Assembly: GCF_021389955.1 (NCBI RefSeq)
Contig: NZ_CP089980.1
Coordinates: forward strand, 1 to 64,000
Direction of reading: 5' to 3'
Origin: Fulvivirga maritima
Lineage (GTDB): Bacteria > Bacteroidota > Bacteroidia > Cytophagales > Cyclobacteriaceae
Length of the DNA: 64,000 nucleotides
In this document: piece by piece, positions 52,676 to 63,121 of the stretch
Position numbering within the stretch: the stretch's first letter is position 1
Layout: each line of letters starts with the position of its first letter
Notes under the pieces: model-generated
What the model was told of the DNA's origin: nothing
Database searches by the model: none
What the model saw: only the letters and a program-made list of their open reading frames with translations
Position numbers and translations under genes: made by a program

Positions 52676-53734
52676 ATGCGCAATTTAAGTACACATTTTT
52701 ACTATTGTCTGCTACTGGCAGTGTTTGCTCTGGCCAGCTGTGAGAAGAAAAAGGAGACCAAAGAGGTAGATCCAATAGAAGTACAAACCATAGCCGTAGG
52801 TGAGCAAGGGGCTTTTAATGCTCACGAGATTAGTTATAGCGGCGCTATTACAGCCAATAAAAATGTAAATATCACCTTTCAGGTTCCCGGCACTATAGAA
52901 CAGATTACCGTGGATATGGGTGATTTTATCAATAAAAATGATCTTATCGCCAGAATAGAAGCCACCACCTATCAAAACCAGTATGAAGCCCGAAAAGCAC
53001 AGGCAGAGCTGGCCAAAGAGAACTACGAACGTATAAATGAAGTATATAAAAAGGGCAGTATTGCGGAAATAAAAATGATAGAGGCGCGCTCTAACTACAA
53101 GCAAGCTGAAGCTGCTGCCACCGCTGCCTATCAAAATGTAAAACACACTAAGGTATTTGCACCATTCAGTGGCTATGTAGGAGCTAAAATAATGGAAGCC
53201 GGTGATCTGGCCAGCCCTGGCATGCCTGTAATACAGCTGCTGGATATTGACATGGTAAAAGCCATGGTTCCATTACCTGATCAGGAAGTGAACCAATACC
53301 ACAGCGGAGACAGTGCCCGCGTAACTATTGATGCGCTGGGTGATCAATCTTTTACCGGAATTATATCTGAAGTTTCTGTACAGTCTAACCGAGCTAACCC
53401 GGTTTATACCGCGCAAATTAACATTCAAAACCCAGACCATAAAATAAAACCGGGCATGGCCTGCAAGGTCAATCTGTTTAAAGGTGAGGACAGCTCTACG
53501 GCTAATAATGCTTTAGTAATTCCTATATCAAGCGTTTCTGTTACTGATGACAATAAAAACTTTGTGTACATCATAAACACTAAAGACAGTACCGCACAAC
53601 GTAAATATGTTACCACCGGAGAGCTATATGATAACGGCATAGCCATTAAAGAAGGCTTGCAACCAGGAGACCAGCTCGTTACCTCGGGCTACCACAAACT
53701 CACTGATAAAACTCCTGTAAAAGTCATTAAATAA
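52676..53734 (+). CDS. RND efflux periplasmic adaptor (membrane fusion protein)
   Basis: A 352-residue lipoprotein adaptor that bridges the inner-membrane pump and the outer-membrane channel. The lipoprotein signal is CLLLAVFALASCEKKK. The biotinyl-lipoyl half-motifs are NVNITFQVPGTIEQITVDMG DF-like at ~60-85 and KVFAPFSGYVGAKIMEAGDL at ~160-180, separated by a short helical hairpin (RKAQAELAKENYERINEVYK). Beta-barrel and membrane-proximal domains follow (QVNQYHSG-like; LQPGDQLVTSGYHKL). Second gene of the operon; 15 bases before the pump gene. Confidence 0.9.
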   Translation: MRNLSTHFYYCLLLAVFALASCEKKKETKEVDPIEVQTIAVGEQGAFNAHEISYSGAITANKNVNITFQVPGTIEQITVDMGDFINKNDLIARIEATTYQNQYEARKAQAELAKENYERINEVYKKGSIAEIKMIEARSNYKQAEAAATAAYQNVKHTKVFAPFSGYVGAKIMEAGDLASPGMPVIQLLDIDMVKAMVPLPDQEVNQYHSGDSARVTIDALGDQSFTGIISEVSVQSNRANPVYTAQINIQNPDHKIKPGMACKVNLFKGEDSSTANNALVIPISSVSVTDDNKNFVYIINTKDSTAQRKYVTTGELYDNGIAIKEGLQPGDQLVTSGYHKLTDKTPVKVIK

Positions 53735-53749
53735 TTTTTTAGCCTAGTC

Positions 53750-56700
53750 ATGAAAAATAAGCACACACTAATAGAGTGGGCCATGAAGCATAAGGCTTTT
53801 CCTTTGGCTCTGGCCTTCACCTTTGTAGCCATAGGTATTTTAGGCCTCTTCAAAATGCCGCGAAACGAATTTCCGGAGTTCACCATAAGACAAGGCCTGG
53901 TGATAGGGTACTTCCCCGGCGCCAGCTCAGCACAAGTAGAAGAGCAGCTCACCAGTAAAGTAGAACAATACCTATTTGGCTATAACGAAGTAGATAAAAC
54001 AAAAACCTACTCCTACTCTCGTGATGGCGTCATGTACATCTACGTAGAAGTAGCTAACCGCATAGATGCTAACGGCACCGAGCAGTTTTGGAATAAGCTT
54101 AAAAATGGTCTTTTTGTCTTCCAACAACAGAGCCTGCCCTCAGGCGTACGAGGAGTTATAGTAAACAGTGATTTTGGTAATACTGCCGCCATGATTCTGG
54201 CTGTAGAATCAGAAACACGGCCTTACAAAGACCTGGAAAGACATGTAGAAGATATTGAAGATAACTTCAGACAAATTGAGGACATGGCCAAGATCAGCCA
54301 TTCCGGAGGTTTAACAGAACAAGTTTCTATATATGTAGACCAAAACAAACTGGCTACGTATCGCATCAGCCCGGCTACGCTTATGCAAAGCCTGCAAACA
54401 CAAGGCGCTATAAATGCCGGTGGTTCACTGGAAGGGCAAGACTTTAACAGGCCGATACACCTTAACACTTTTTTGAAAGATGAAACGGACATAGCTCAGC
54501 AGATCATCAGAACCGATCAGAACGGCAATGCAATAAGAGTAAAAGATGTAGCTCAGGTAAAAAGAGAGTATGAAGAACCTGACTCCTACATTTATGCTGA
54601 TGGAACCAAAGCCATGATCATTACCCTGGAAATGGCTCCCGGCCATAACATTGTGCAGTTCGGAAAAGAAATAGATGAACACCTGGAAGCCTTAGAGCAA
54701 AACCTGCCTGAAGACATCAAAATCAATAAAATAGCGAACCAGCCAGAAGTAGTGCACCACTCTATTTCTCACTTTATGAAAGAGTTTGGGTATGCACTGA
54801 TCGGCGTTATTTTGGTATCTCTAATACTGCTTCCGTTCAGGGTAGCATCAGTAGCTGCAGCCACTATACCTATCACCATATCATGTACTTTGGCTATTAT
54901 GTACCTGCTGGGCATGGAGCTCAACACCGTAACGCTGGCAGCGCTTATAGTAGTACTGGGTATTGTAGTAGATGACCCTATTGTGGTTATAGATAACCAC
55001 GTAGAAAAGCTGGATGAAGGCCATTCCGTTTGGAAATCAGCCCTCAACAGTGCTATAGAGCTATTCCCTTCCGTGTTTACGGCTACTTTAGCCATATCAG
55101 CTACCTTTTTACCGCTGATATTCTTCCTATCAGGTGTGGCTAGCGACTTTTTGAGCACCTTCCCTTTCACCATAATGATTGCGCTCTTCCTTTCGCTGTC
55201 AGTCTCTGTGCTGTTAGTGCCTTTTATCAATACCGTTTTTATTAAAAGAGGCCTCCACAATGACGAAAAGAAGAAAAAGAACAAAAAGTCTATGCTAGAC
55301 AAGCTACAAGACGTGTTCGACAAGTCAGTAGAAAAAGCCATGAACCATTACAGGTTAACTGGTGCGCTGGGTATCTTATCCATTATAGTTGGTATCTTTC
55401 TTTTCTCACTACTAAGTCAGGAGCTATTCCCGATTATTGAAAGAAACCAATTTGCCGTGGAGATTTCATTAGCTAAAGGTAAAAATCTGGCTGAAACCGA
55501 AAAAGTGGTGAAGAAATTTGAGAAGATCCTGGAAAAAGACGAGCGAATTCTGAACTATACCAGCTTCATAGGCAGTAGCTCTCCAAGGTTCCATATGGTT
55601 TATGCACCTAAGCTTCCGTCAGAAAATTTCGCACAGATGCTAATCACTACCGCTTCTGATGATGCCACTGAAGAAGTACTGAGAGAATATGATAAAAAGT
55701 ATTCTGAAATGTTTCCTGATGCATATTTGAGAATGAAGCAGCTGAATATGGTGAACAAGCCTGCTCCTGTAGAAGTGCGCCTGTTTGGTGATGATATTCC
55801 TGAAATGAAAAAGTATGCTGACCAGATCATAGACCTGGCGCGTGCCACACCGGAGACCATTTGGAGTCGCAGCAATTACGGTGAAATGCAAAAATCTATT
55901 AAAATAGATATCAAGGAAGATGAAGCTGCTAAAGCAGGACTTACCAAAGAAATAATAGCTAACACCATAGCCATGAATCTGGAAGGCATTTCTGCCACTC
56001 AGATCTGGGATGAAGATTATCCTATTGAGGTAAAAATAAAGTCTACGAATAAAAAGCAGCAGAAGCCTTCTGAGTTAGAAGCACTCACCATCATATCTCC
56101 AGAAACCGGAAGCATAGTTCCTTTAAGACAGGTAGCAAACGTAGAGCCCAGCTGGAACCAGGAACAGATTGTGAGAAGAAACGGTATGCGCTGCCTCACT
56201 GTAAGAGTAGATATTGAAAAAGGAGCTGTTGCCAATGAGGTATTAAACCTTCTTAAACCTAAAATTGAAGCACTTAACATCCCTAAAAGCATTAGAGTAG
56301 ATTACGGTGGTGAGTTTGAAATGCAACAGGAAAACTTACTCCCTATGGGTATATCACTGCTGATCAGTGTGCTGGTTATCTTCTTGATATTAGTATGGCA
56401 CTTTAAATCTACCAAACATGCCTTTTTAAGCTTTATGACTATGCCTTTGAGCATTTTCGGGGCAGCTTTAGGCTTGGTACTGATGCAGTATCCGTTTGGC
56501 TTTACCTCCTTTTTAGGACTGCTGGCCTTGTGCGGTATTGTGGTAAGAAACGGCATTATCCTTATCGATTTTGCTGATGAACTGAGAAAGGAAAGCGGCT
56601 ATTCTGTAAAAGAAGCAGCCATTGCGGCGGCACAGCGTAGAATGAGACCCATATTCCTTACCTCTTCTGCAGCTGCTGTAGGCGTTATACCTATGATCGC

Positions 56701-56866
56701 CAGCCGCTCCAGCCTGTGGGGACCTTTGGGTACCGTAATAGCCTTTGGGCTCATGCTCTCCATGGTGCTTACACTATTTGTGCTGCCAGTATTGTATTGG
56801 CTATTCTTCAAAAAAGAAGATGAGCACAACGATGAAAAATCTGGTGTACAATTATCAAAATCTTAA
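53750..56866 (+). CDS. RND-family efflux pump, inner-membrane permease
   Basis: A 1,038-residue proton-driven exporter of the AcrB/HAE class, normal length. Twelve transmembrane segments in two halves: TM1 KAFPLALAFTFVAIGILGLF, TM2-6 around VILVSLILLPFRVASVAAAT and the TM4 proton-relay motif IVVLGIVVDDPIVVIDNHVE (paired Asp), and the second half from GISLLISVLVIFLILVWHFK to MLSMVLTLFVLPVLYWLFFK. The two large periplasmic loops (about residues 30-340 and 560-870) are present. Substrate cannot be read from sequence. Third gene of the operon, seven bases from the outer-membrane gene. Confidence 0.93.
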   Translation: MKNKHTLIEWAMKHKAFPLALAFTFVAIGILGLFKMPRNEFPEFTIRQGLVIGYFPGASSAQVEEQLTSKVEQYLFGYNEVDKTKTYSYSRDGVMYIYVEVANRIDANGTEQFWNKLKNGLFVFQQQSLPSGVRGVIVNSDFGNTAAMILAVESETRPYKDLERHVEDIEDNFRQIEDMAKISHSGGLTEQVSIYVDQNKLATYRISPATLMQSLQTQGAINAGGSLEGQDFNRPIHLNTFLKDETDIAQQIIRTDQNGNAIRVKDVAQVKREYEEPDSYIYADGTKAMIITLEMAPGHNIVQFGKEIDEHLEALEQNLPEDIKINKIANQPEVVHHSISHFMKEFGYALIGVILVSLILLPFRVASVAAATIPITISCTLAIMYLLGMELNTVTLAALIVVLGIVVDDPIVVIDNHVEKLDEGHSVWKSALNSAIELFPSVFTATLAISATFLPLIFFLSGVASDFLSTFPFTIMIALFLSLSVSVLLVPFINTVFIKRGLHNDEKKKKNKKSMLDKLQDVFDKSVEKAMNHYRLTGALGILSIIVGIFLFSLLSQELFPIIERNQFAVEISLAKGKNLAETEKVVKKFEKILEKDERILNYTSFIGSSSPRFHMVYAPKLPSENFAQMLITTASDDATEEVLREYDKKYSEMFPDAYLRMKQLNMVNKPAPVEVRLFGDDIPEMKKYADQIIDLARATPETIWSRSNYGEMQKSIKIDIKEDEAAKAGLTKEIIANTIAMNLEGISATQIWDEDYPIEVKIKSTNKKQQKPSELEALTIISPETGSIVPLRQVANVEPSWNQEQIVRRNGMRCLTVRVDIEKGAVANEVLNLLKPKIEALNIPKSIRVDYGGEFEMQQENLLPMGISLLISVLVIFLILVWHFKSTKHAFLSFMTMPLSIFGAALGLVLMQYPFGFTSFLGLLALCGIVVRNGIILIDFADELRKESGYSVKEAAIAAAQRRMRPIFLTSSAAAVGVIPMIASRSSLWGPLGTVIAFGLMLSMVLTLFVLPVLYWLFFKKEDEHNDEKSGVQLSKS

Positions 56867-56872
56867 ACAGCC

Positions 56873-58198
56873 ATGAATAATAATAAAATATATAAAGGCT
56901 TTTTTCTATTGGCACTGCTTGTACTTGCTCCCTGCTGGGCTCAGGTACACGCACAAAGCAACACCATTACCCTAGAGGAAGCTAAAAAATCAGCTTTGCA
57001 ATACAGCAATGACATTAAAAACGGGAAACTGAGCATAGAACAGGCCGAAGCCATTAAAAGCCAGGCCTTATCTCACTACTTCCCTACCGTTCAGGCTTTG
57101 GGAGCAGGCATCTATGGCTTCGATGATTTTGTAGAGCCTATTCCGCCATTTCTCAATGAAGGAATAGATAACGCCTACATGGCCTCAGCGGTAGCCTCAG
57201 AAGTGGTGTACGCCGGCGGCAGAGTGAGAACAGGCAATGATCTGGCCCAGGTACGTATAGAGGCCAGCAGGATCAGAGCAGAACAGTCCATTGATTCGGT
57301 AATATTACTCACAGAGAAAAAATACTGGCAGCTGGTACAGCTTCAGGAGCAGCAAAAAGTGATAGTAGCCAGCAAGGTTTACTTAAACGAACTAATAAAA
57401 CAACAGCAAGACTTGCTTGATGCCGGGCTTATCCCCAGCAACCAGCTATTGCAAGTGAAGGTAAGCCGCAGCCGACTTACACTTCAGGAGAGTAAAGTGA
57501 ACAATATGAGAAAACTTGCCTTATTAGATTTCGCTCTGTATACCGGCATTTCTTATGACACTACGCTAGTAGCTCAAGACAGTCTGCATGCCGTATCGGC
57601 ACCCAGCGCCACCTACACTTCACCAGCATTAAACCTGGAAAGCAACAGCAATTATCAGCTGGTAGAAAAATCAATACAGGCGGCGCAGCTACAGACTAAA
57701 ATGGCTAAAGCCGAAAGATTACCTCAGTTTTCTGTAGGCATAAGTGCTACTCGCTTTGGTGTTTTTGATATGAACTTAAGCACTGGCTTCCAAACCGTTG
57801 GTTTTGGGCTTTTAAGCATCCCTATTTCTAGCTGGTGGGGCAGCGCCAAGCATCAGATCAGAGAGCGAGAAATACAGGAAGAAATTGCAGCTAATAACTT
57901 CAGAGACATTCAAGACCAACTCACAGTAGGTATTATGCAGAGCTGGTATAATTTGCAAGATGCTTTTAAACAAATTGAATTTGCCCAGCAAAACCTGGAA
58001 TATGCCAATGAAAATCTGAAAGTACAAAGAGACAATTACAATAGCGGGTTAAATAACCTTACTGACCTGCTGGACGCGCAAAGAACTCAGCAGCAGGCAG
58101 AGACAGAACTGGTAAACGCTTACGCAGAATATGAGGTGAATGAAATCGTATACCTTCATAGAACTGACCAGCTGGAAACGCCAAAAATGGACGAGTAA
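56873..58198 (+). CDS. TolC-family outer-membrane efflux channel
   Basis: A 441-residue outer-membrane factor completing the tripartite pump. A signal peptide (LALLVLAPCWAQVHA, residues ~10-27) precedes two OEP repeats rich in coiled-coil: TLEEAKKSALQYSNDIKNGK ... AEAIKSQALSHYFPTVQALG, and the second half QAAQLQTKMAKAERLPQFSV ... YNSGLNNLTDLLDAQRTQQQ, the last being a hallmark of the family. It starts seven bases after the pump gene. The operon ends here; no strong terminator hairpin was spotted before the converging CheB gene. Confidence 0.92.
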   Translation: MNNNKIYKGFFLLALLVLAPCWAQVHAQSNTITLEEAKKSALQYSNDIKNGKLSIEQAEAIKSQALSHYFPTVQALGAGIYGFDDFVEPIPPFLNEGIDNAYMASAVASEVVYAGGRVRTGNDLAQVRIEASRIRAEQSIDSVILLTEKKYWQLVQLQEQQKVIVASKVYLNELIKQQQDLLDAGLIPSNQLLQVKVSRSRLTLQESKVNNMRKLALLDFALYTGISYDTTLVAQDSLHAVSAPSATYTSPALNLESNSNYQLVEKSIQAAQLQTKMAKAERLPQFSVGISATRFGVFDMNLSTGFQTVGFGLLSIPISSWWGSAKHQIREREIQEEIAANNFRDIQDQLTVGIMQSWYNLQDAFKQIEFAQQNLEYANENLKVQRDNYNSGLNNLTDLLDAQRTQQQAETELVNAYAEYEVNEIVYLHRTDQLETPKMDE

Positions 58199-58255
58199 TT
58201 GTAGTTACTCAGTAATACAGGGGTGGTGTTTAATTACATCGCCTTTGTATTACGT

Positions 58256-58874
58256 TTAACCATTCAGGTCTAGCTTAATGGTTTTTCGTTTATCCGTATT
58301 TTCTGTACCCACTACTATGGTCTGAATAAGCTCAGGCATCTCTTGTGGCGCCAGCACATAATCCGGATGATCATAGATAATACTTTTCAGAGGCATGCTT
58401 TCAAAAATAGCTGTACTGGGATCTTGCACCAGCACCACTCCACCATTTTTTTCTATTACAGTACAGCCCTTTGTACCATCACTGCCCGTACCGGACATTA
58501 CTACGCCTACCATCTTATCTTTCAACTCATTAGCAAGGGCATTAAAGCTCTCGTTCACAGTATAGTTAACTATTTCATCATTTTTACGCATGATTAATTT
58601 TAATTGACCATCCTGCAAACCCACCGAATGAGAAGGCGGACATATGTAGATTTTGTTGCCCGTTAACTCCATACCGTCCTCAACTTCCACCACTTCTACA
58701 GGAGTAATTCTTGAAAGAATCTTTACCAATAGGCTTTTATGAGACCGCAAAGCATGCTGAATTACTATATAAGATTCGTTATCAGTACTTCTCAAATTAG
58801 AAAAAAAAGGCCTTTAAAGACTCTAGTCCGCCGGCGGAGGCTCCAATAGCCACTACATAATTATAATCGGTCAT
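58256..58874 (-). pseudogene. CheB-type methylesterase domain protein, one-base frameshift
   Basis: The catalytic CheB domain removes methyl groups from chemoreceptor glutamates. Here it stands alone without a receiver domain (about 205 residues). ATG 58874 gives TDYNYVVAIGASAGGLESLK with the catalytic Ser, but an A8 run on the plus strand (58801-58808) shifts the frame; with seven bases it reads AFFSNLRSTDNESYIVIQHA, which includes the catalytic His, and continues to MVGVVMSGTGSDGTKGCTVI with the catalytic Asp. The stop is 58256-58258. The only lesion is the homopolymer, so a sequencing error or phase switch is as likely as loss. Such orphan CheB domains often work with CheR/PAS sensor proteins. 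Confidence 0.75.
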
Positions 58875-59075
58875 ATTCTTATTTTTAAATAAGTGTAATT
58901 CAACATTAAAAAATTCAATGTTTTCAATTATAATTTAAACAATTTTTATTCCGCAAAAGCTCTTTCAAACATATTCTGGCAGCATTTGAATGTAAAAAGG
59001 AAATAGAATAGATTAGCAGTATAAGCAATAAGAAGATCATCTTCTATGCAATTTTTCCTCATATCAAAACGTAAA

Positions 59076-61025
59076 ATGAAACTGTTACTAAAAATCCTAC
59101 CCTTACTTTTTGTCGTTTCTTCCATTCATATTTCTCAAGCACAAATCTCTGCTTCCAAAGTATTTACAGACCATATGGTACTGCAAAGAGAAGCGGACAT
59201 TCCTGTTTGGGGCAATGCAAAAGCGGGAACGAAAGTCACGGTAGAACTTAACCAGCAAAAGCAGTCTGCCTACGCAAATGCTGATGGCCAATGGCAGCTA
59301 GACCTGCCCGCCTTACAAGCCGGCGGGCCGTATATATTGAATATTTATGAAAACGAGTCCACCTCTCCTTCTGTAAGCTTTAAAGATGTGCTTATTGGAG
59401 ACGTGTGGCTGGCTTCAGGCCAATCTAATATGGAATGGCAAGTACAGCAGGCCATGAATGCCGATGAAGAAATTAAAAATGCCGATTATCCGCAAATTCG
59501 CTTTTTGAAAGTAGAGCATGCTAAAGAAATGGAACCGCAAGCTGAGATAAAAAATGGGAAATGGAAAGTTATAGATTCCGCCAGTGTTAAAGACTTCTCT
59601 GCCGTTGCTTATTATTTTAGCAGAAAGATCTATGCTGATATCAATGTGCCTGTGGGTATTATCCAATCAACCTGGGGCGGCACGCCTGTAGAAGCCTGGA
59701 CCAGCCGTGAGCAACTGCTCTCCTCTCCGGTAATCAGAGACCGGGTACTGGCCAATGACACCATCACCATTCATCATATAGAAAAAGATAGCCTTGATCT
59801 AATCAAATTCTGGGAGTTAGTTTACAACCCTCATAACGGCACCGAGAAGCGCATTCCGAAAAAAAATTATAATGATACTGACTGGCCTACAGTAGCCATG
59901 CCTATCACTATTAAAAACTGGGATATACCACCTTATGAAGGAATGGTTTGGTTAAGAAAGACCATAGACCTGCCTAAATCCATGACCGGGAAAGACCTCA
60001 CTATCAACCTGGGGCACCCTGAGCTCAACTACTCCTTATATTTTAATGGCACTGAAATTTGCAAAAATGTATGGAATGCTGAGCCGAAACACTCTTATAC
60101 CATTCCTAAAAAAGCGGTAAGAAAAGGAAAAAACACTATAGCTGTACGCATAGCTTATTTATGGGGTGGCGGTGGCTTCAACCCTCCTGCTGAGGAAATG
60201 TACATCACTGATAACAACTCTAACATAAGCCTTGACGGCGAATGGAAATACAAAAAGGATTTGGAGCCTACTATTCCTACTATCATGAACTACCATCGTT
60301 ATCCTTCATACTTATATAATGGCATGATTAACCCGGTTATTCCTTATGCCATAAAAGGTTTTATCTGGTATCAGGGGGAGGATAATGTAAAAGAGGCGAC
60401 AGATTATGACAAGCTTTTCCCTTTGCTTATCAACGATTGGCGCATAAGGTGGCAACAAGGCTATTTACCTTTCATCTATGTGCAGCTGGCTAACTACATG
60501 AAACGTAAGCCAGAGCCATCAGAAAGTGACTGGGCGGTACTTAGAGAAGCTCAGACCAAAACCTTATTACAGCCCAACACAGGCATGGCTTGTATTATTG
60601 ATATTGGAGAGGCGGAAACCATCCACCCGCTCAACAAGCAGGAAGTTGGCAGAAGGTTAGCGCTACTAGCTGAAAACATGGTGTATGGTAAGCAGGTACA
60701 AGCCTATGGACCTATGTACAAAAACTATTCTATTGAAGGTGGAAAAGTAATCATTGAATTCACAGAAACGGCTGACGGCCTATCTATCAGTAAAAATGCT
60801 GATAAGCTAAAGGGATTTGCCATAGCAGGAAAAGATCAGCAGTGGCACTGGGCTGAGGCAGAGATCAAAGGCAACCAGGTGATTGTACATTCACCGCAGG
60901 TAAGCGAGCCCACAGCAGTAAGATATAACTGGGCAGATAACCCTGAAGGAAACCTGATTAACTCCAGTGGTCTGCCAGCGGTTCCTTTCAGAACTGATAA
61001 CTGGCCTACTGTAAAACAAAAATAG
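59076..61025 (+). CDS. Sialate O-acetylesterase-like SGNH hydrolase
   Basis: A 649-residue secreted esterase of the DUF303/SASA (carbohydrate esterase) group. A signal peptide (LLLKILPLLFVVSSIHISQA) is followed by a beta-sandwich (HMVLQREADIPVWGNAKAGT) and the SGNH core: catalytic Ser in WLASGQSNMEWQVQ (~120), then IIQSTWGGTPVEAW, FIWYQGEDNVKEATDY and the C-terminal catalytic pair in ETIHPLNKQEVGRRLA. An inserted jelly-roll-like domain (WLRKTIDLPKSMTGKDLTIN) sits in the middle. It would remove acetyl groups from sugars, in line with the xylan-active enzymes elsewhere in the window. ATG 59076 is preferred over the frame start at 59046, as it begins the signal peptide. Confidence 0.83.
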   Translation: MKLLLKILPLLFVVSSIHISQAQISASKVFTDHMVLQREADIPVWGNAKAGTKVTVELNQQKQSAYANADGQWQLDLPALQAGGPYILNIYENESTSPSVSFKDVLIGDVWLASGQSNMEWQVQQAMNADEEIKNADYPQIRFLKVEHAKEMEPQAEIKNGKWKVIDSASVKDFSAVAYYFSRKIYADINVPVGIIQSTWGGTPVEAWTSREQLLSSPVIRDRVLANDTITIHHIEKDSLDLIKFWELVYNPHNGTEKRIPKKNYNDTDWPTVAMPITIKNWDIPPYEGMVWLRKTIDLPKSMTGKDLTINLGHPELNYSLYFNGTEICKNVWNAEPKHSYTIPKKAVRKGKNTIAVRIAYLWGGGGFNPPAEEMYITDNNSNISLDGEWKYKKDLEPTIPTIMNYHRYPSYLYNGMINPVIPYAIKGFIWYQGEDNVKEATDYDKLFPLLINDWRIRWQQGYLPFIYVQLANYMKRKPEPSESDWAVLREAQTKTLLQPNTGMACIIDIGEAETIHPLNKQEVGRRLALLAENMVYGKQVQAYGPMYKNYSIEGGKVIIEFTETADGLSISKNADKLKGFAIAGKDQQWHWAEAEIKGNQVIVHSPQVSEPTAVRYNWADNPEGNLINSSGLPAVPFRTDNWPTVKQK

Positions 61026-61042
61026 GCCTTTTTATAAATGAG

Positions 61043-61092
61043 AAGCGGTATCTTTTTCTATGCTAAACCAGAAAAGATACCGCTTTTTTATT
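61043..61092 (+). terminator. Terminator between convergent esterase and transglutaminase-like genes
   Basis: AGCGGTATCTTTTTC pairs with GAAAAGATACCGCT around a short loop and is followed by TTTTTATTTT on the plus strand. It ends the esterase transcript and faces the stop of the minus-strand gene at 61111. Confidence 0.85.
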
Positions 61093-61110
61093 TTCACACC
61101 ATCAGCCAAG

Positions 61111-63121
61111 CTACTTCACTCCTACCAGCTGAGCCTGCTTTTCAAAAGCAATTTGCTGATTAAAGCGCTTTACTATTTCATCATAATAACTCTTCACTTT
61201 AGGGTATTCTTCTGGTTGATAAACTGATTTTTTAAACATATAGCTGGCATTTACTTTTACCACCTGCCCCTCACTCACATAAGCAACATCTATATAAACC
61301 AGGTCATTATTCAATTGATAATTTTCTGGTAATGCCATCACCGTGTACCCTTCAGGCACGCCTATTATGGTTTCATACTTCCTCAGGCTGCTATAAATCA
61401 TATCTATAGGGTAGGTTCGGGTTTTCTGGTGCAACTGATTTTCCTGTATAGGAAATTTAAAAAACGGACTTACTATAAGCTTAGAGTTAATAGCCCCAAG
61501 CTCAGAGTTGGCCTGAACTGTTATACCATACGGCTTATCATTCTTAGCATAATTAAAAGAAGTAACAGATTCTACACTTTTAAATCCTTCATCTAAAAAT
61601 GCCTTTTTCAACTTCTCCTCGCTGTCTTCATAGTTATATTTATACTCAAAGGCCTCATAATCTGTAGCCTGCACCGTAACAAATGACTTCGCTTCCATTT
61701 CATCTGGCTTCAGTTCAGTATTTAGCCTAATGGTCAGGTAACTAGGCGCATCATTCTCAAGGTTTACCCAGGCGGGCATTTCTTTAAGAATCAGCCCTTT
61801 CCCATTGATACACCACATGGGCAACCTATAAAAAGGCACAAAATTCTGAACGCCATCTGCCAGGAATGATTTATTATCAGCATATACCATTACTGCCACA
61901 TAGTTAAAAAAGTGGTCAAAAGGATAGTCAACTGATATTTTACCATGGCTCCTTGTACTTAAAATCACAGGATATGCCTCTATGCCCGCCTCCTCTAGCA
62001 AGGCCAAAAGAAATAAATTGATCTCTCCAGAGGAGCCCAGTCTTTTGTCTACCAGCTCTTTAGCATTTTGATGCGCATATTTGGTAAAGGTTTTATTGAA
62101 AGAAAAACGCTTTCTTACATATTCAATTAAAGTGGCTGCCTTCTGTGTATCATCTAACCCCTCCAGGTTAATTTCCTCTAGCAGCTTTTTGGCCTGCCTC
62201 TGACTACTTTTTATATACTTTCCGAAATAATCATTTTTATATAGACTCTTGGTAAGCTCAGGCCATGACGTCATTATTTCACGATCTCCCCCTTGCGGGC
62301 TATGGAATTTTGCCAGCTGAAAATCAATTTTCATAATGTAATCATCCACAGAAGTAATAAAGCCTTCGTCTTTAAAAGCAGGCACATCTTCCATAGCGTA
62401 AGTGTGCACATAGTCTGAATATTCAAAACCAGACCCTATATTTTGACCGTAAGACTTAGCTATGCTCCCAAATTTACGTTTGCGCTTGCCTACTTCTGAG
62501 TTCTGATAATCAAACTTTCTAATGCCCTGAGCAATATAGATGTATTCATAAAAAGGCACCATTTTTACCGTATAGCGGCTATATACGGTAGGTATTTCAT
62601 CCTGAAACTCCCAATCGGGTAAGTTAAAATGAAAAGGCGTTTCCAGCTCGTACTGATACTCTATCACTGTACCCACTTTCACATCAGGGAAAGCAAATTT
62701 TTTCACATTCCATCGTTCGTTGATCTTTTCTTCATAGATGGTTTTAGGGTTGAGCTCCTTTTTTCACAATCTGCCCATTTTCCTTATTGTAAGTGTAAGC
62801 CTCTATGTTTCTCACCACTTCTGTTTTCCCGTATCCATCTTCGTAATAAGGAATTCTCACGGTGGCATAATCCGTACCTGAAGGCTTTAAAATCTTGATC
62901 CTTTTAGTACGCACAAACTTAATGTTGTAAGTATCATCCAGAAATTCCGAAAGGCCTAAATCAAACAAGATCACAGCTTCCGCTTCAGGATCTTTATCAT
63001 AGGTCTCCATGTCCATTTCCAAATCACCAACTTCAGTGAATTCTCTTGAAAACTTCTGCTCCTGCGCCCACACCCAAGCTGGCATTATAACTGCCATAAA
63101 AATTATCAATAATATTCTCAT
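61111..63121 (-). pseudogene. DUF3857/transglutaminase-like protein, one-base frameshift
   Basis: About 669 residues if repaired. A signal peptide (LLIIFMAVIMPAWVWAQ) precedes DUF3857 (RIKILKPSGTDYATVRIPYY, VGTVIEYQYELETPFHFNLP), then a transglutaminase-like core: LIEYVRKRFSFNKTF, LVDKRLGSSGEINLFLLALL in place of the usual Cys region (GSSGEINL has Ser where active members have Cys), and HFFNYVAVMVYADNKSFLAD with the His/Asp positions. A DUF3858-like C-terminus follows. A T6 run on the plus strand (near 62760) breaks the frame; with T5 it reads VKKELNPKTIYEEKINERWN. The missing Cys suggests it is not a classical transglutaminase. It follows a relative (63121 onward) with TAATG overlap. Confidence 0.72.

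Noticed and set aside
54223-56829. Several minus-strand frames of 80-190 codons within the pump gene
   Set aside because: They are antisense shadows of a long, motif-rich RND gene.
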